DNA of 48,487 bases from Bryobacterales bacterium (GCA_003135055.1 PLDF01000385.1:4677-53163); one strand, 5' to 3'; counted from the first letter of the stretch, positions 1 to 8,168 are shown. Made by a program: numbers and translations. Notes: generated by a model not told the origin, from the letters alone.

Positions 1-46
1 GCAAGATTGCCTGCCCCACAACTCGTGCATCATAGTAAAGACTCCC

Positions 47-1309
47 ATGCGCCTCATCGTCGCCGATCCCGGCCATTTCCACGCCGCCCTTTTGCAAAAG
101 GACATGTACCCCTCGCTCGAAAGCCGCGTTGCCGTCTACGCCCCTCTCGGCCGCGACGTCCTCGATTACCTCGCCCGCATCGCCCTGTTCAACTCCCGCT
201 CCGACAACCCCACCCACTGGGACCTGGATGTTCACCTCAGCGCCCACCCCATGGCCGAGCTCCTGCGCGGCCGCCCCGGCGAGATCGTTGTCTTCACCGG
301 CAAGAACCGCGGCAAGATCGACCGTATCGTCAGCGCCATCGAAGCCGGCCTGCACGTGCTGGCGGACAAGCCGTGGATCATAACATCGAGTGACATGCCG
401 AAGCTGGAACGCGCCCTGGCTCTCGCCGACGAGAAACAGGTCGCCGCCTACGACATCATGACCGAGCGCTACGAAGTCACCTCCGAATTGCAACGCGAAT
501 TCGTCAACGACCCAGCCGTCTTCGGCGCCCTCGAACAGGGCAGCGCCTCCGAGCCCGCCGTGCAAGCCCGCAGCGTACACAACCTCATGAAAGTGGTCGC
601 CGGCGTCCCTCTGCGGCGCCCGTCGTGGTTCTTCGACATCGCCGCATACGGCGAGGGGCTCGCCGATGTCGGCACGCATGTGGCGGACCTGGTGCAGTGG
701 ACCGCGTTCCCCGATCAAGCCATCGACTACCGCACAGACATTGACATGATCGAAGGCCGCAGATGGCCTCTCACTCTCAGCCCTGAGCAATTCGCGCAAG
801 TAACTGGCGAAAAGCGCGATGCGCCGCTCGATTACTACTGCAATAACTCGGTGCATTACACCTTGCGCGGCGTGCATGTGAAGCTGGAGATCGTGTGGCA
901 GTGGCAGGCGGAGCCCGGCGCGGGCGACGTCTACGAAGCCGCATTCCGTGGAAGCCGCGCGCGCGCCGAAATCCGCCAGGGGGAAGCGGAAAGGCACATT
1001 CCCGAGTTATACATTGTGCCGCGTGCCGGCCTGCGCGACGAAGCCTTCGCCGCTACCCAATACCGCATCGCCGCTTTGCGATCGCGCTGGCCGGGCCTGG
1101 CCGCCATCGAATCCGGCGACGCCTTACGCATCGCGATTCCCGCACAATTCCGCGTGGGTCATGAAGCGCATTTCGGCCAGGTGGCCACTCGCTTCTTCGA
1201 CTACGTAACGTCTCCGCAATCCATGCCAGCATGGGAGCGGCCCAACATGTTAGCCAAATACTGCGTGTCCACCAAGGGCGTGGACCTGGGAGTAAGAGGA
1301 GAGTTATGA
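47..1309 (+). CDS. Gfo/Idh/MocA-family oxidoreductase
   Basis: Predicted NAD(P)-dependent oxidoreductase of 420 aa, likely acting on a sugar or sugar-derived substrate in the cytoplasm. The N-terminus reads IVADPGHFHAALLQ, typical of a subfamily whose Rossmann loop differs from the usual GxGxxG. The ADKPW motif near residue 110 stands where the family has EKP. The C-terminal half contains GLADVGTHVADLVQW, the family's substrate-side helix, and fits the 'putative oxidoreductase C-terminal' type. The ATG at 47 gives a full N-terminus, although no strong Shine-Dalgarno is seen before it. The stop overlaps the next gene (ATGA, 1306-1309), so the two are probably co-translated. The substrate cannot be told from sequence. 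Confidence 0.85.
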   Translation: MRLIVADPGHFHAALLQKDMYPSLESRVAVYAPLGRDVLDYLARIALFNSRSDNPTHWDLDVHLSAHPMAELLRGRPGEIVVFTGKNRGKIDRIVSAIEAGLHVLADKPWIITSSDMPKLERALALADEKQVAAYDIMTERYEVTSELQREFVNDPAVFGALEQGSASEPAVQARSVHNLMKVVAGVPLRRPSWFFDIAAYGEGLADVGTHVADLVQWTAFPDQAIDYRTDIDMIEGRRWPLTLSPEQFAQVTGEKRDAPLDYYCNNSVHYTLRGVHVKLEIVWQWQAEPGAGDVYEAAFRGSRARAEIRQGEAERHIPELYIVPRAGLRDEAFAATQYRIAALRSRWPGLAAIESGDALRIAIPAQFRVGHEAHFGQVATRFFDYVTSPQSMPAWERPNMLAKYCVSTKGVDLGVRGEL

Positions 1310-1860
1310 AGAAACTGATCTTAGTAGCCGTATTAGCCGCCATGCTTTCGGGGCTCCTGGCAGTGCAACAGAGCCGGCGCGAAATTGTCATCGCCTCGCC
1401 ATCGCCGGCCGACGACGCCAAACCCAACAGCGACAAAGTCCCGGACGCCTACGCGATCGCCGGAAAGTTCGACCGCGTCTTAGTGCTGCGCTTCAAGTTC
1501 GATACGGACCTGCTGGCCGGCATCGAAAAGATGGTGAAGCAGGAGAAAATCCGTAACGCCGTAATCCTCGCCGCCATCGGCTCGGTGCGCGGCTATCAGG
1601 TTCATCAGGTCAGCAACCGCACCTTCCCCTCGAAGAATATGTACGTGAAGGATCCCACCGCGCCCGCCGACCTGATAAGCATGAACGGCTACATAATCGA
1701 CGGCGCGGTCCACGCGCACATCACTCTTGCGAATCCGGAGAAGGCATTTGGCGGCCACCTGGAGCCCGGTACCAGCGTTTTTACATTCGCCGCCGTGACC
1801 ATAGGAGTGTTCGACAGCACCGTGGACCTGGGCCGCGTGGACGACAAGACTTACCGGTAG
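1306..1860 (+). CDS. Exported PPC/DUF296-domain protein
   Basis: Protein of 184 aa. Residues 1-20 (MKKLILVAVLAAMLSGLLAV) form a signal peptide or membrane anchor. From about residue 45 it matches the PPC/DUF296 fold: DRVLVLRF, then NAVILAAIGSVRGY, then the core HAHITLAN...FGGHLEPG. The start at 1306 is chosen because AGAGGAG lies just upstream and because it gives the ATGA overlap with the oxidoreductase gene; a longer in-frame reading from 1231 would bury the signal peptide. PPC domains are known from plant AT-hook proteins and from stand-alone prokaryotic proteins of unclear role. An exported form is therefore unlikely to bind DNA. Its job may be linked to the co-translated oxidoreductase (inference). 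Confidence 0.8.
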   Translation: MKKLILVAVLAAMLSGLLAVQQSRREIVIASPSPADDAKPNSDKVPDAYAIAGKFDRVLVLRFKFDTDLLAGIEKMVKQEKIRNAVILAAIGSVRGYQVHQVSNRTFPSKNMYVKDPTAPADLISMNGYIIDGAVHAHITLANPEKAFGGHLEPGTSVFTFAAVTIGVFDSTVDLGRVDDKTYR

Positions 1861-2226
1861 TCGTGGGGTGGGCCCATGGCCCGCCCGCGTCCCGAGCCGC
1901 GCCGAGGCTCGGGTGGCACATTAGTTCGCTGACCGCGAGATTGGGCGCCGTGGTGAAGCCGCTTGCGAGCGAAAAACCGGCCATCTCTCAAGCCGTATCC
2001 AGCCGCCGCGCGTTGGCCCAGTGACCCGACAGATCGCCCCCGCTGACGATCTCATCCTTCGCGTTCCACCCTAACTAGCTCCCTAACTACTTCCGCGAAG
2101 TCGCCGCCGTCGTCAAGACCGCAGCCGGCGGACCGCCCGGCCCCCGCGGCGCTCGCCGAAGTGATGCTGCGCCACGGCCTCACTCCGGCTTCGTAACGCT
2201 ACACGGGGCGTGGATTTCCCCGCTAT
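1861..2226. other. Gene-poor gap with repeat and cupin fragment
   Basis: No intact gene. About 1928-1975 holds one copy of the dispersed CGAGATT-type repeat also found near 29622 and 31270. About 2085-2196 holds a remnant of a cupin C-terminus, listed separately. The rest shows no recognisable signal. Confidence 0.6.
2085..2196 (+). pseudogene. Cupin C-terminal fragment
   Basis: Translated in two frames this reads NYFREVAAVVKTAAGGPPGP and then, after a +1 shift near 2140, AALAEVMLRHGLTPAS followed by TAA. That is the usual C-terminal tail of small acidobacterial cupins (…GPxYFREMAAVV…GGPPD…AEVMxRHGLTPA). No cupin barrel precedes it. A cupin lacking exactly this tail lies nearby on the opposite strand (2690-3045). 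Recognised from family memory, not from a search. Confidence 0.5.
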
Positions 2227-2616
2227 TTACTTGCGTTTACGGGGAGCTTCATGACCGTGTACGTCGTGCATCGCCTGGCCGTGAAATTCTGCGCGGTGTT
2301 CCGCTGGATTCTCGCCGCGCGCGGGCATTGGCCCGTGGTAGCCTTTGCGAAAGTCGAGATTATGATCGACGTGTCCATAGAAATGATCCGAGCCGTGATA
2401 CCAAGGCCCCGCCCCGACGAAAATACCGCCTGAGAACCACTCCGGGCCATAGTAGCCATCCGGCGCGCAGCCATAAGGAGCGCTCTCGTAGTACCCGTAA
2501 GGACACACAGGCGCTACTCCAATGCTGACCGCAACCTGCGCGGCTGCCTTATGAGCAGGGACCACTAAAAGCCCCACAGCAATAGTCATAAAACCAAAAT
2601 ATCTCAGTGTTTTCAT
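2227..2616 (-). CDS. Small secreted Tyr/Gly/His-rich protein
   Basis: Protein of 129 aa with a clear signal peptide (MKTLRYFGFMTIAVGLLVVP, cleavage likely after AAA near residue 26). The mature part holds CPYGYYESAPYGCAPDGYYG followed by PEWFSGGIFVGAGPWYHG, a pattern I know from conserved hypothetical secreted proteins in Acidobacteriota and Proteobacteria, then a charged, His-rich tail. Two Cys in the mature domain could form a disulphide. No function is known. It sits between two pieces of a broken cupin gene. Confidence 0.7.
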   Translation of the reverse strand: MKTLRYFGFMTIAVGLLVVPAHKAAAQVAVSIGVAPVCPYGYYESAPYGCAPDGYYGPEWFSGGIFVGAGPWYHGSDHFYGHVDHNLDFRKGYHGPMPARGENPAEHRAEFHGQAMHDVHGHEAPRKRK

Positions 2617-2689
2617 AGAGTTACCGAACCGTTTAAACCAGGCGAACCGAGCGTATGTTTCACACGCTCTCGCATAACGCTTGCACTTC

Positions 2690-3045
2690 TCATTCCAAAC
2701 CGCTCAAATTTCGGAGATCCCGCCCGAGGATGCCCGGGCTGACGATCGCGAGCATCTTCGCGTCAACCGCGTGGCCATTGTCGAAGCGGTGGCCCCGCGA
2801 GGTATGCACAGCGCCTCGCCTGGGCCGACTTCGCTCCGGCGTCCGTCCACAGTTAAGGTCAGCACGCCGTCGAGGCCGTAGATCGTTTTCTGGTAGCCGT
2901 CGTGGCTGTGCGCGGCCGGCGCTTTCGCTCCGGCCGGGACATTGCACTCGAACACCGCGACGGAACCTCCCGACGCTTGGCCCTCAACCAGGAATCGAAT
3001 CGCCAACTGCCCGCTCCGGATCTCTTCGCGTGTGCCCATCACCAT
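2690..3045 (-). pseudogene. Frameshifted cupin-domain protein
   Basis: The first frame (from ATG at 3045) reads GTREEIRSGQLAIRFLVEG, then AHSHDGYQKTIYGLDGVLTL and GPGEALCIPRG, a standard small cupin barrel. After CIPRG, near 2800, the homologous continuation is in another frame: HRFDNGHAVDAKMLAIVSPG, then ILGRDL, running to a stop at 2690. A one-base indel therefore breaks the gene. The usual C-terminal tail is missing here, and a matching tail lies on the other strand at 2085-2196. The first frame can still give a 113-aa product with an unrelated end (stop at 2704). Confidence 0.65.
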
Positions 3046-3393
3046 GAGTACCGGCCGCCCCTTGCAGACAATCGGAAATCGGAAGGTGGTGCATTACTTC
3101 TCCCTTTCTCCGCCGGACTTTTGATATCCCCCTGTTTTCCAAACGCGGGTCGTGAGCCACCGGTGCAAGATACGGCCGCCTGACAGGGTCGAAAAACCAA
3201 TCGCATATCGGAAAATCCCTGAGGGCCACGGGGTTTTTCATGAAATTTCGCGGGCCGAAGGCCCTCGGTAACAGACGACAAAAAACGATCGTCTGTCCTA
3301 CCTCCATGCGTTCTGCGTCCGCTGGCGCGGTACGGTATCCGTAAGCGCGGCAGCCAGACGAGGACGCGTTGCCGCCCGCGAGTTTGTTTGGTC
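3046..3393. other. Intergenic region with small hairpin
   Basis: No gene recognised. An inverted repeat ACAGACGA/TCGTCTGT lies at 3271-3278 and 3289-3296; a related one occurs at 22577-22596. Nothing else stands out. Confidence 0.5.
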
Positions 3394-5163
3394 TTACTCC
3401 TTCGCCGGGTCGATGTGAAACACGATGGTTACATTGCTCGAGACCGGCGATCGCCCCCGGAGGGCTGGCTGAAAACGGCACCGCAGCGCTGCATCGGTTG
3501 CGGCCCTCAGCAAGAGCGCGTGTATGCCCTTTTCGGCGATCGCTTCCGCGTGAGTTACCCGCCCCGCTTCATTCACGTCCACGCGAACACTGACGGCCAC
3601 GGGCCGCGTCAGAATCGGCAGCAGCTCACGCGGCGTATGCACTCCTTCCCGAGCAATGAGCACCGGGGCTACATAGCCTTCTTCTCGCGGTTTGGCTGGC
3701 TCGCTCTGGGGTACGGCGATGGCTGGCGGTGGCGGCACGGATCCCAGTGGCGCCGGCGCAGGTAGATCGACACGCTCCGAACTCGCCTGGATGGCCGGCT
3801 TGGCTGGCTCGCTCCGGGGTATGGCGATGACTGCCGGTGGCGACACGGACCCCGCTGGCGGCGGCGCGGATTGATCGACACGCTCCCAACTCGCCTCGAT
3901 GGCCGGTTTGGCTGGCTCGCTCCGGGGTACGGCGATGGCTGGCGGCGCGGACCCCAGTCGCAGCGGCGCGGGTAGATCGACATGCTGCCGACTCGCTTGG
4001 ATGGCCGGAAGGTCTTCAAGTTGAACCGGAGGCTTTATCTCTCGATCGCCGGCCGGTGGAACAATAGCACGGGTCGACGCCATGCGTTCCGTCTTCACCG
4101 CGGAAGGGATGTGGGGGCTCTGTTGGCCGTTACCGGACTGCGGCTGCGGCGGTTTTCTCAACAGCACCAGAACGGACTCTTGCTCAGTACTTCGATTACC
4201 CTGAAGCGTAGTCAGCCGCACCGAGACCTGTTCCGACACAGGCGAGTACAATAGGCTGCCGAACCGTACCTGATCGGCGGTCACCGGAATTTGTCGCGTC
4301 GTGCCCCCATCGTCGATGTCCAGAACGCCTGAAGTGGCGCCAGCGACTGCCGGTGAATTGTGATCCCACACGATCTTCAGGTCCTCGCCTTGCCGCTCCG
4401 CCCGCAGTGACGTTCTGGCTTCAGGCAGGGTGCTCCTGGCCGCTCCGGCGCTGCCGATTCGGTTCTGCGGCCGGTATAGGAACAGCGCAGCGGAAAAAGA
4501 CGCTGCTGCTGCAATGATGACGATGGCAAACGTCCATAAGCGGGCCGCCGTCCGGCTGGCTGAGGCAGGGTTTCCGTTTGCGGCGGTGGGCGGAGAGATC
4601 GGGCCGGAACTGGGCGGTGAAAGTCCGGGGGCGGCGGGGATTACCGCCTCCTCGCTTGTTCTAATAACGCGCTGCGATTCACGTTCGGTCAACGCGGCTG
4701 CATCAAGAGGGAAATCGAGGAGCGGAAGATTCAGAAATGCTCCATGCTCCAAAAAGAAGAAATTGGCCTCGGGACATCCCGCGCGGCGCTCAATCAGCAG
4801 GATCACGGACCCGGGTCTCGCAAAAAGCGTCACGGCGAGATTGATTTCATCCGCCGTGAGTTCGAGGGAGTTTCCTTCGCGAATCCGGTAGTAACCCACC
4901 ACGGGATCGTGCGCCTCCGCGATCGCCGGGCGCAGCTGTTCCATCCCAAAAACTGTCAGGGCGCGACTGCTTTCCACCACGGCGCCGGCGGCGCTCGGCT
5001 GCCCGTAAAGAAGCCCCTGCCGATCTCCGCGTTCGTTACGGACGATTGCCTGCAGAGTCTCAATCAGCGAAATATGGATGCTGACCGGGACTGGGCAGCC
5101 GGGGAACGAACACCTATACAACTGCGCCGCTAACGACCTGGAGGAAGTGGCCGTAAAGTTCAC
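3394..5163 (-). CDS. MPN-like/TonB-C membrane protein
   Basis: Protein of 589 aa. Residues about 28-155 resemble an MPN/JAB fold (GLLYGQ, then VVGYYRI...LELTADEINL, then SVILLIERR, then NFFFLEHGAF). The JAMM metal ligands (HxH and downstream Asp) are absent: YYR stands in the HxH place, so it is probably not a protease. A Pro/Ser-rich linker leads to one membrane segment at about 209-229. The periplasmic part has three 36-aa Pro-rich repeats (PAIQAS..RVDLPAP…IAVPRSEPAK) encoded by a 108-bp repeat. A TonB C-terminal-like domain (VRVDVNEAGRV...CRFQPAL) ends it. The likely topology is cytoplasmic head, membrane span, extended stalk, periplasmic tip. Function unknown; the MPN call is inference from pattern. 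Confidence 0.65.
   Translation of the reverse strand: MNFTATSSRSLAAQLYRCSFPGCPVPVSIHISLIETLQAIVRNERGDRQGLLYGQPSAAGAVVESSRALTVFGMEQLRPAIAEAHDPVVGYYRIREGNSLELTADEINLAVTLFARPGSVILLIERRAGCPEANFFFLEHGAFLNLPLLDFPLDAAALTERESQRVIRTSEEAVIPAAPGLSPPSSGPISPPTAANGNPASASRTAARLWTFAIVIIAAAASFSAALFLYRPQNRIGSAGAARSTLPEARTSLRAERQGEDLKIVWDHNSPAVAGATSGVLDIDDGGTTRQIPVTADQVRFGSLLYSPVSEQVSVRLTTLQGNRSTEQESVLVLLRKPPQPQSGNGQQSPHIPSAVKTERMASTRAIVPPAGDREIKPPVQLEDLPAIQASRQHVDLPAPLRLGSAPPAIAVPRSEPAKPAIEASWERVDQSAPPPAGSVSPPAVIAIPRSEPAKPAIQASSERVDLPAPAPLGSVPPPPAIAVPQSEPAKPREEGYVAPVLIAREGVHTPRELLPILTRPVAVSVRVDVNEAGRVTHAEAIAEKGIHALLLRAATDAALRCRFQPALRGRSPVSSNVTIVFHIDPAKE
3691..4014 (-). repeat. Three 108-bp in-gene tandem repeats
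   Basis: Direct repeats with starts near 3691, 3799 and 3907 share the plus-strand core TTGGCTGGCTCGCTC. The 108-bp period is 36 codons, so copy-number change keeps the frame of the host gene. They encode the Pro-rich stalk. Confidence 0.85.
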
Positions 5164-5828
5164 CGGCAGTCATTATACTTAATTTAGATCGCCATTGAGG
5201 AACCAGACTGGAGTTGCCCGAGTTTCCGGAGAGCGCCCGCGCCGACGGTCGTCGTCATTCATAGGGCGGGGAAACGTGAGGGGCGTTGCCGAAGGGGAGG
5301 GGGTGAGGGAAGGTCGGGGCTGTCAATTTTAACGCGGAGGCGCGGAGCGGCGGAGGCGGGCGCGGAGTTTTTGAGGACGTCCTAGATTCCGGTGAAAGGG
5401 TCGGACGATTGTAGGCCATGCGATTATCGAGGGCATGGGGGGCAGGAGGAAGCGGAGAAATCAAAGCAAGACTACCGCGACAGTGTCCACTGAAAATAGA
5501 GGGCTTACAGAGAGTTTCCAGAGAGAGAGGGAGGCCGAGGAAACTTGAGGGGGCGTTGCCGAAGCGCGCGCCGTGAAGCCGGCGCTTCAGCGGTTCGGGG
5601 ACTTCTGCCCGGTGTGGAGGGTGTCTCGCCAAGGGCCTTTTGTGAAACGCCGCACGAACTCGAACGGCCCGCAGGCTGCCAAATTCATTGAAGACCGCGA
5701 TGGGCGCCGTAGCGCAGTTCTCAATGCGCCGTATCCGAGCTCTTGCGGACGGATCCTGGCGGCCGCGGACCCATGCGGCCCCGGCGCGCCGTTATACTGG
5801 CTTCAGTGCCGCTCAACGCGGCCGAGTG
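5164..5828. other. Non-coding gap with repeats
   Basis: No gene recognised. It holds two similar direct repeats of about 24 bp (5271-5294 and 5540-5564, sharing GGGCGTTGCCGAAG). A copy of the AACGCGGAGGCGCGG repeat lies near 5330, also seen near 7036 and, in related form, at 9957-10062. The open frame on the minus strand here is rich in Pro, Ser and Arg and looks like chance coding of repeats. Confidence 0.55.
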
Positions 5829-6950
5829 ATGAACCAAGCTCAACCCGAACCCGCGCGGATACCCGGCAGCGTCGGCACGCTACCCATTTTCGGCGTGCCC
5901 GTCCGCTTCCACTTCACTTTCGTTCTGCTGCTCATTTTTCTGCTGTCTATCGGCGTCGGCGAGCGCCAGTCCGGCGGCTCCACCGTGCTGTACATCGTTG
6001 CCCTCTTCGCTTCCGTGCTGCTTCACGAGCTGGGCCATACGCTGGCCGCCCGGCGCTACGGCATCCGCACCATTGAAATTGTGATGTTCCCCATCGGCGG
6101 CGTCTCGCGTCCCGAGCGGCAGCCGAAGCCGAGCCAGGAGCTCTGGATATCTCTCGCCGGCCCCATGGTGAACCTGTTGATCGCCACCGCGCTGATGGCC
6201 TGGATGACAACGCAGCAAGGGTGGGTAGCGCTCGAAACCCTGCGCGAGCCCACCGACGCGAATCTGGCCGAACGCATCGCCTTCGGCAATCTGGCCCTGT
6301 TTCTGTTCAACCTGCTGCCTGCGTATCCGATGGATGGCGGCCGCATTCTCCGGTCGGTGCTCGCGCTGAGCCGGCCCATCGAAGAGGCCACGCGCATCGC
6401 CGCCGGAGCAGGCCAGGGCCTGGCGATTCTGATAGGTCTCGCCGGCCTGCTCTGGGGCAACTTCATACTGATGTTCGTGGCGTTGTTCGTCTACCTGGGC
6501 GCGTTTCAGGAAGGCGTGGCTGCCAAAGGGCGCATCTTCACCTCCGGCTACCCGGTGCGCGCCGCCATGATCACCGACTTCCGCACGCTGACCCACGGCC
6601 AGACTATCCGCGACGCCGGCAACCTGCTGGTTTCCACTTCGCTGCACGATTTTCCCGTAATGCACGGCGATGCCGTGATCGGCATCCTCACGCGATCCGC
6701 GCTGGTGCATGCGATGCTCAAACAGGGGCCCGACGCTTACGTTTCCGGCGCCATGTCTCGCGACTTCACGCGCGTATCGCCGGATATGCCGTTGACCGAA
6801 GCGCTGCCCAAGCTCTCCACCCCCGGCGCCTGCGTCCTGGTGATGGATGCGGAAGACCGGCTGGTGGGCATCCTCAATTCCGAGCATCTTTCGCAGTTCA
6901 TCCTGCTGCGGCAGGTGAGCGCGGCGCAAGAGAAGATGCACCGCGAGTGA
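5829..6950 (+). CDS. Site-2 protease (M50) with two CBS domains
   Basis: Intramembrane zinc metalloprotease of 373 aa, of the family that cleaves membrane-bound regulators. Visible features are LLHELGHTLAARRYG (HExxH zinc motif in a membrane helix), LLPAYPMDGGRILRS (the second motif, where the Asp is the third ligand), about six hydrophobic segments, and two C-terminal CBS repeats (AAMITDFRTL…PVMHGDAVIGILT and AMSRDFTRVSP…VLVMDAEDRLVGIL) that usually bind adenyl nucleotides. The start at 5829 (MNQAQPEP) is preferred; an earlier in-frame ATG at 5688 adds 47 residues of low-complexity sequence. The stop codon lies in the first unit of a tandem repeat. Confidence 0.88.
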   Translation: MNQAQPEPARIPGSVGTLPIFGVPVRFHFTFVLLLIFLLSIGVGERQSGGSTVLYIVALFASVLLHELGHTLAARRYGIRTIEIVMFPIGGVSRPERQPKPSQELWISLAGPMVNLLIATALMAWMTTQQGWVALETLREPTDANLAERIAFGNLALFLFNLLPAYPMDGGRILRSVLALSRPIEEATRIAAGAGQGLAILIGLAGLLWGNFILMFVALFVYLGAFQEGVAAKGRIFTSGYPVRAAMITDFRTLTHGQTIRDAGNLLVSTSLHDFPVMHGDAVIGILTRSALVHAMLKQGPDAYVSGAMSRDFTRVSPDMPLTEALPKLSTPGACVLVMDAEDRLVGILNSEHLSQFILLRQVSAAQEKMHRE

Positions 6951-7024
6951 CATGGGCGAGTGACATGGGCGAGTGACATGGGCGAGTGACATGGGCGAAG
7001 TGACATAGGCGAAGTGACATAGGC
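6945..7024 (+). repeat. 13/14-bp tandem repeat array
   Basis: Four perfect units GAGTGACATGGGC (6945, 6958, 6971, 6984) are followed by two units GAAGTGACATAGGC (6997, 7011) and a partial unit. The first unit contains the last codon and TGA stop of the site-2 protease gene. A change of unit number would not alter the protein, because the stop is in the first unit. Confidence 0.95.
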
Positions 7025-7049
7025 GAGTGGAATTTCAACGCGGAGGCGC

Positions 7050-7318
7050 GGTCCCGCCGCCGAAATCGTTGTAATTGGAAATCACCACCTGGTATTCGGC
7101 AATTTCGGGGCGAAAACCGCTGAAATCGCCGCCTTTTGAGGCGTAACGAGCATGTCCACCTGGAACAGTCCGGCGTCCTCCAAGATCTTCCGGAGCACCG
7201 GCGGGGCCGCCTTCCAGGTGTGGTTGTTCTGCCCGTCGATAATCGGGGCGTGGATGTGCGGCGCGGCAAAAGCCTGTGAAATCAAGGCCGAAAGCACCAA
7301 ACAGCGGGCAATCTTCAT
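7050..7318 (-). pseudogene. Truncated, frameshifted ThuA-like gene
   Basis: From ATG at 7318 it reads a signal peptide (MKIARCLVLSALISQAFAA), then APIIDGQNNHTWKAAPPVLR and KILEDAGLFQVDMLVTP, the N-terminus of ThuA-like (trehalose utilisation/DUF1080-linked) proteins. At the run CTCAAAAGG near 7120 the homologous frame changes: KGGDFSGFRPEIAEYQVV, then ISNYNDFGGG follows in the +1 frame. The similarity ends at about 7050 at an AACGCGGAGGCGCGG repeat, next to the 13-bp tandem array. About two thirds of a normal ThuA protein are missing. Confidence 0.7.
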
Positions 7319-7435
7319 AGTTCGCTACAGAGCCGCAACGTCAAGGAGCGGTTCTTGTCAGGGGCCGAGACCGGGATTGTACCGCAACGGGAACTTTCGG
7401 GCGCAGCGCGGTGTCTCTATCTATGCAAGACATCT

Positions 7436-7464
7436 TTGCAAGGCTTGAGTTTTCCTGGTAGCTT
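7436..7464 (+). promoter_or_regulatory. Possible promoter of the ECF sigma gene
   Basis: TTGCAA at 7436-7441 and TAGCTT at 7459-7464 are separated by 17 bp, with a start expected about 10 bp before the GTG codon. Both boxes are imperfect, so this is only a candidate. Confidence 0.3.
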
Positions 7465-7480
7465 GGAATCAAGCTGAACC

Positions 7481-8155
7481 GTGAGGCTGCCGTTGGCCAC
7501 ATCCATTCTGGATCTCAGTCCGGACCGATCTGCGGAAGGCGCCGCCGATCTGGAAGATCTGCGCCTGGTAGAAGGACTGCGTGAAGGCTCCGAGTGGGCG
7601 TATGAGGAGTTGATCGCGCGCTTCCAGCAGCCGGTCTATGCACTGGCACTGCGCCTGCTTTCCGGCCAAACCGAAGCCTGCGACGTGGCCCAGGAAGTTT
7701 TTCTCAAGGTTTTCCGCAATATCGGGGGCTTTCGCGGGCAAAGCTCGCTGAAGACCTGGATCTATCGCATCACCGTGAACGAAGCCCACAACGTGCGGCG
7801 GTGGTTCGCGCGGCACCGGCGGCGCGAGGTGGAGCTGGACGGCGCGCCGGACGATTTGCGGGATTGGGCGGAGATTATCCCGGACGGCAGCCGCTCGCCG
7901 TTCGAGCGGGTAGTGGATGGCGAGCAGCAGGTGATGGTGGAAGCCGCGCTCAAGCGCATCAATCCGATTTTTCGCGAGGCCGTGGCGCTGAGAGACATCG
8001 CGGACCTTACTTATGAAGAGATTGCGACGGTTCTGGGAGTTTCCCTGGGCACGGTAAAGTCGCGAATTCTGCGGGGCCGGGAAGCCTTGCGGGAAGAACT
8101 AGCGGGTAGCCTGAATGCAAGGCCGAGCCTGCGATTAGTGCCGGAAAACGGCTGA
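7481..8155 (+). CDS. ECF RNA polymerase sigma factor (RpoE-like)
   Basis: Sigma-70 family factor of 224 aa with only regions 2 and 4. Region 2 spans about residues 38-105 (AYEELIARFQQPVYALALRL, then EACDVAQEVFLKVFRNIGGF, then SLKTWIYRITVNEAHN). Region 4 spans about 150-205 (FREAVALRDIADLTYEEIAT, then VLGVSLGTVKSRILRGREAL, a helix-turn-helix that reads the -35 box). The GTG at 7481 gives an extra N-terminal tail of about 25 residues; a shorter start is possible. The gene lies 13 bp before an anti-sigma factor gene, so it is probably held inactive at the membrane until a signal arrives. Confidence 0.9.
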   Translation: MRLPLATSILDLSPDRSAEGAADLEDLRLVEGLREGSEWAYEELIARFQQPVYALALRLLSGQTEACDVAQEVFLKVFRNIGGFRGQSSLKTWIYRITVNEAHNVRRWFARHRRREVELDGAPDDLRDWAEIIPDGSRSPFERVVDGEQQVMVEAALKRINPIFREAVALRDIADLTYEEIATVLGVSLGTVKSRILRGREALREELAGSLNARPSLRLVPENG

Positions 8156-8168
8156 GCAAGTAAACGGT

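Noticed and set aside
2984..3481. 165-codon minus-strand frame upstream of the cupin remnant
   Set aside because: It overlaps the cupin start and non-coding sequence in another frame and has no recognisable pattern.
5255..5632. 125-codon minus-strand frame in a gene-free gap
   Set aside because: Composition is Pro/Ser/Arg-rich and it consists largely of repeat sequence; no homology is recognised.
6945..7024. Possible CRISPR array
   Set aside because: Units are contiguous with no spacers and are only 13-14 bp; it is a simple tandem repeat.
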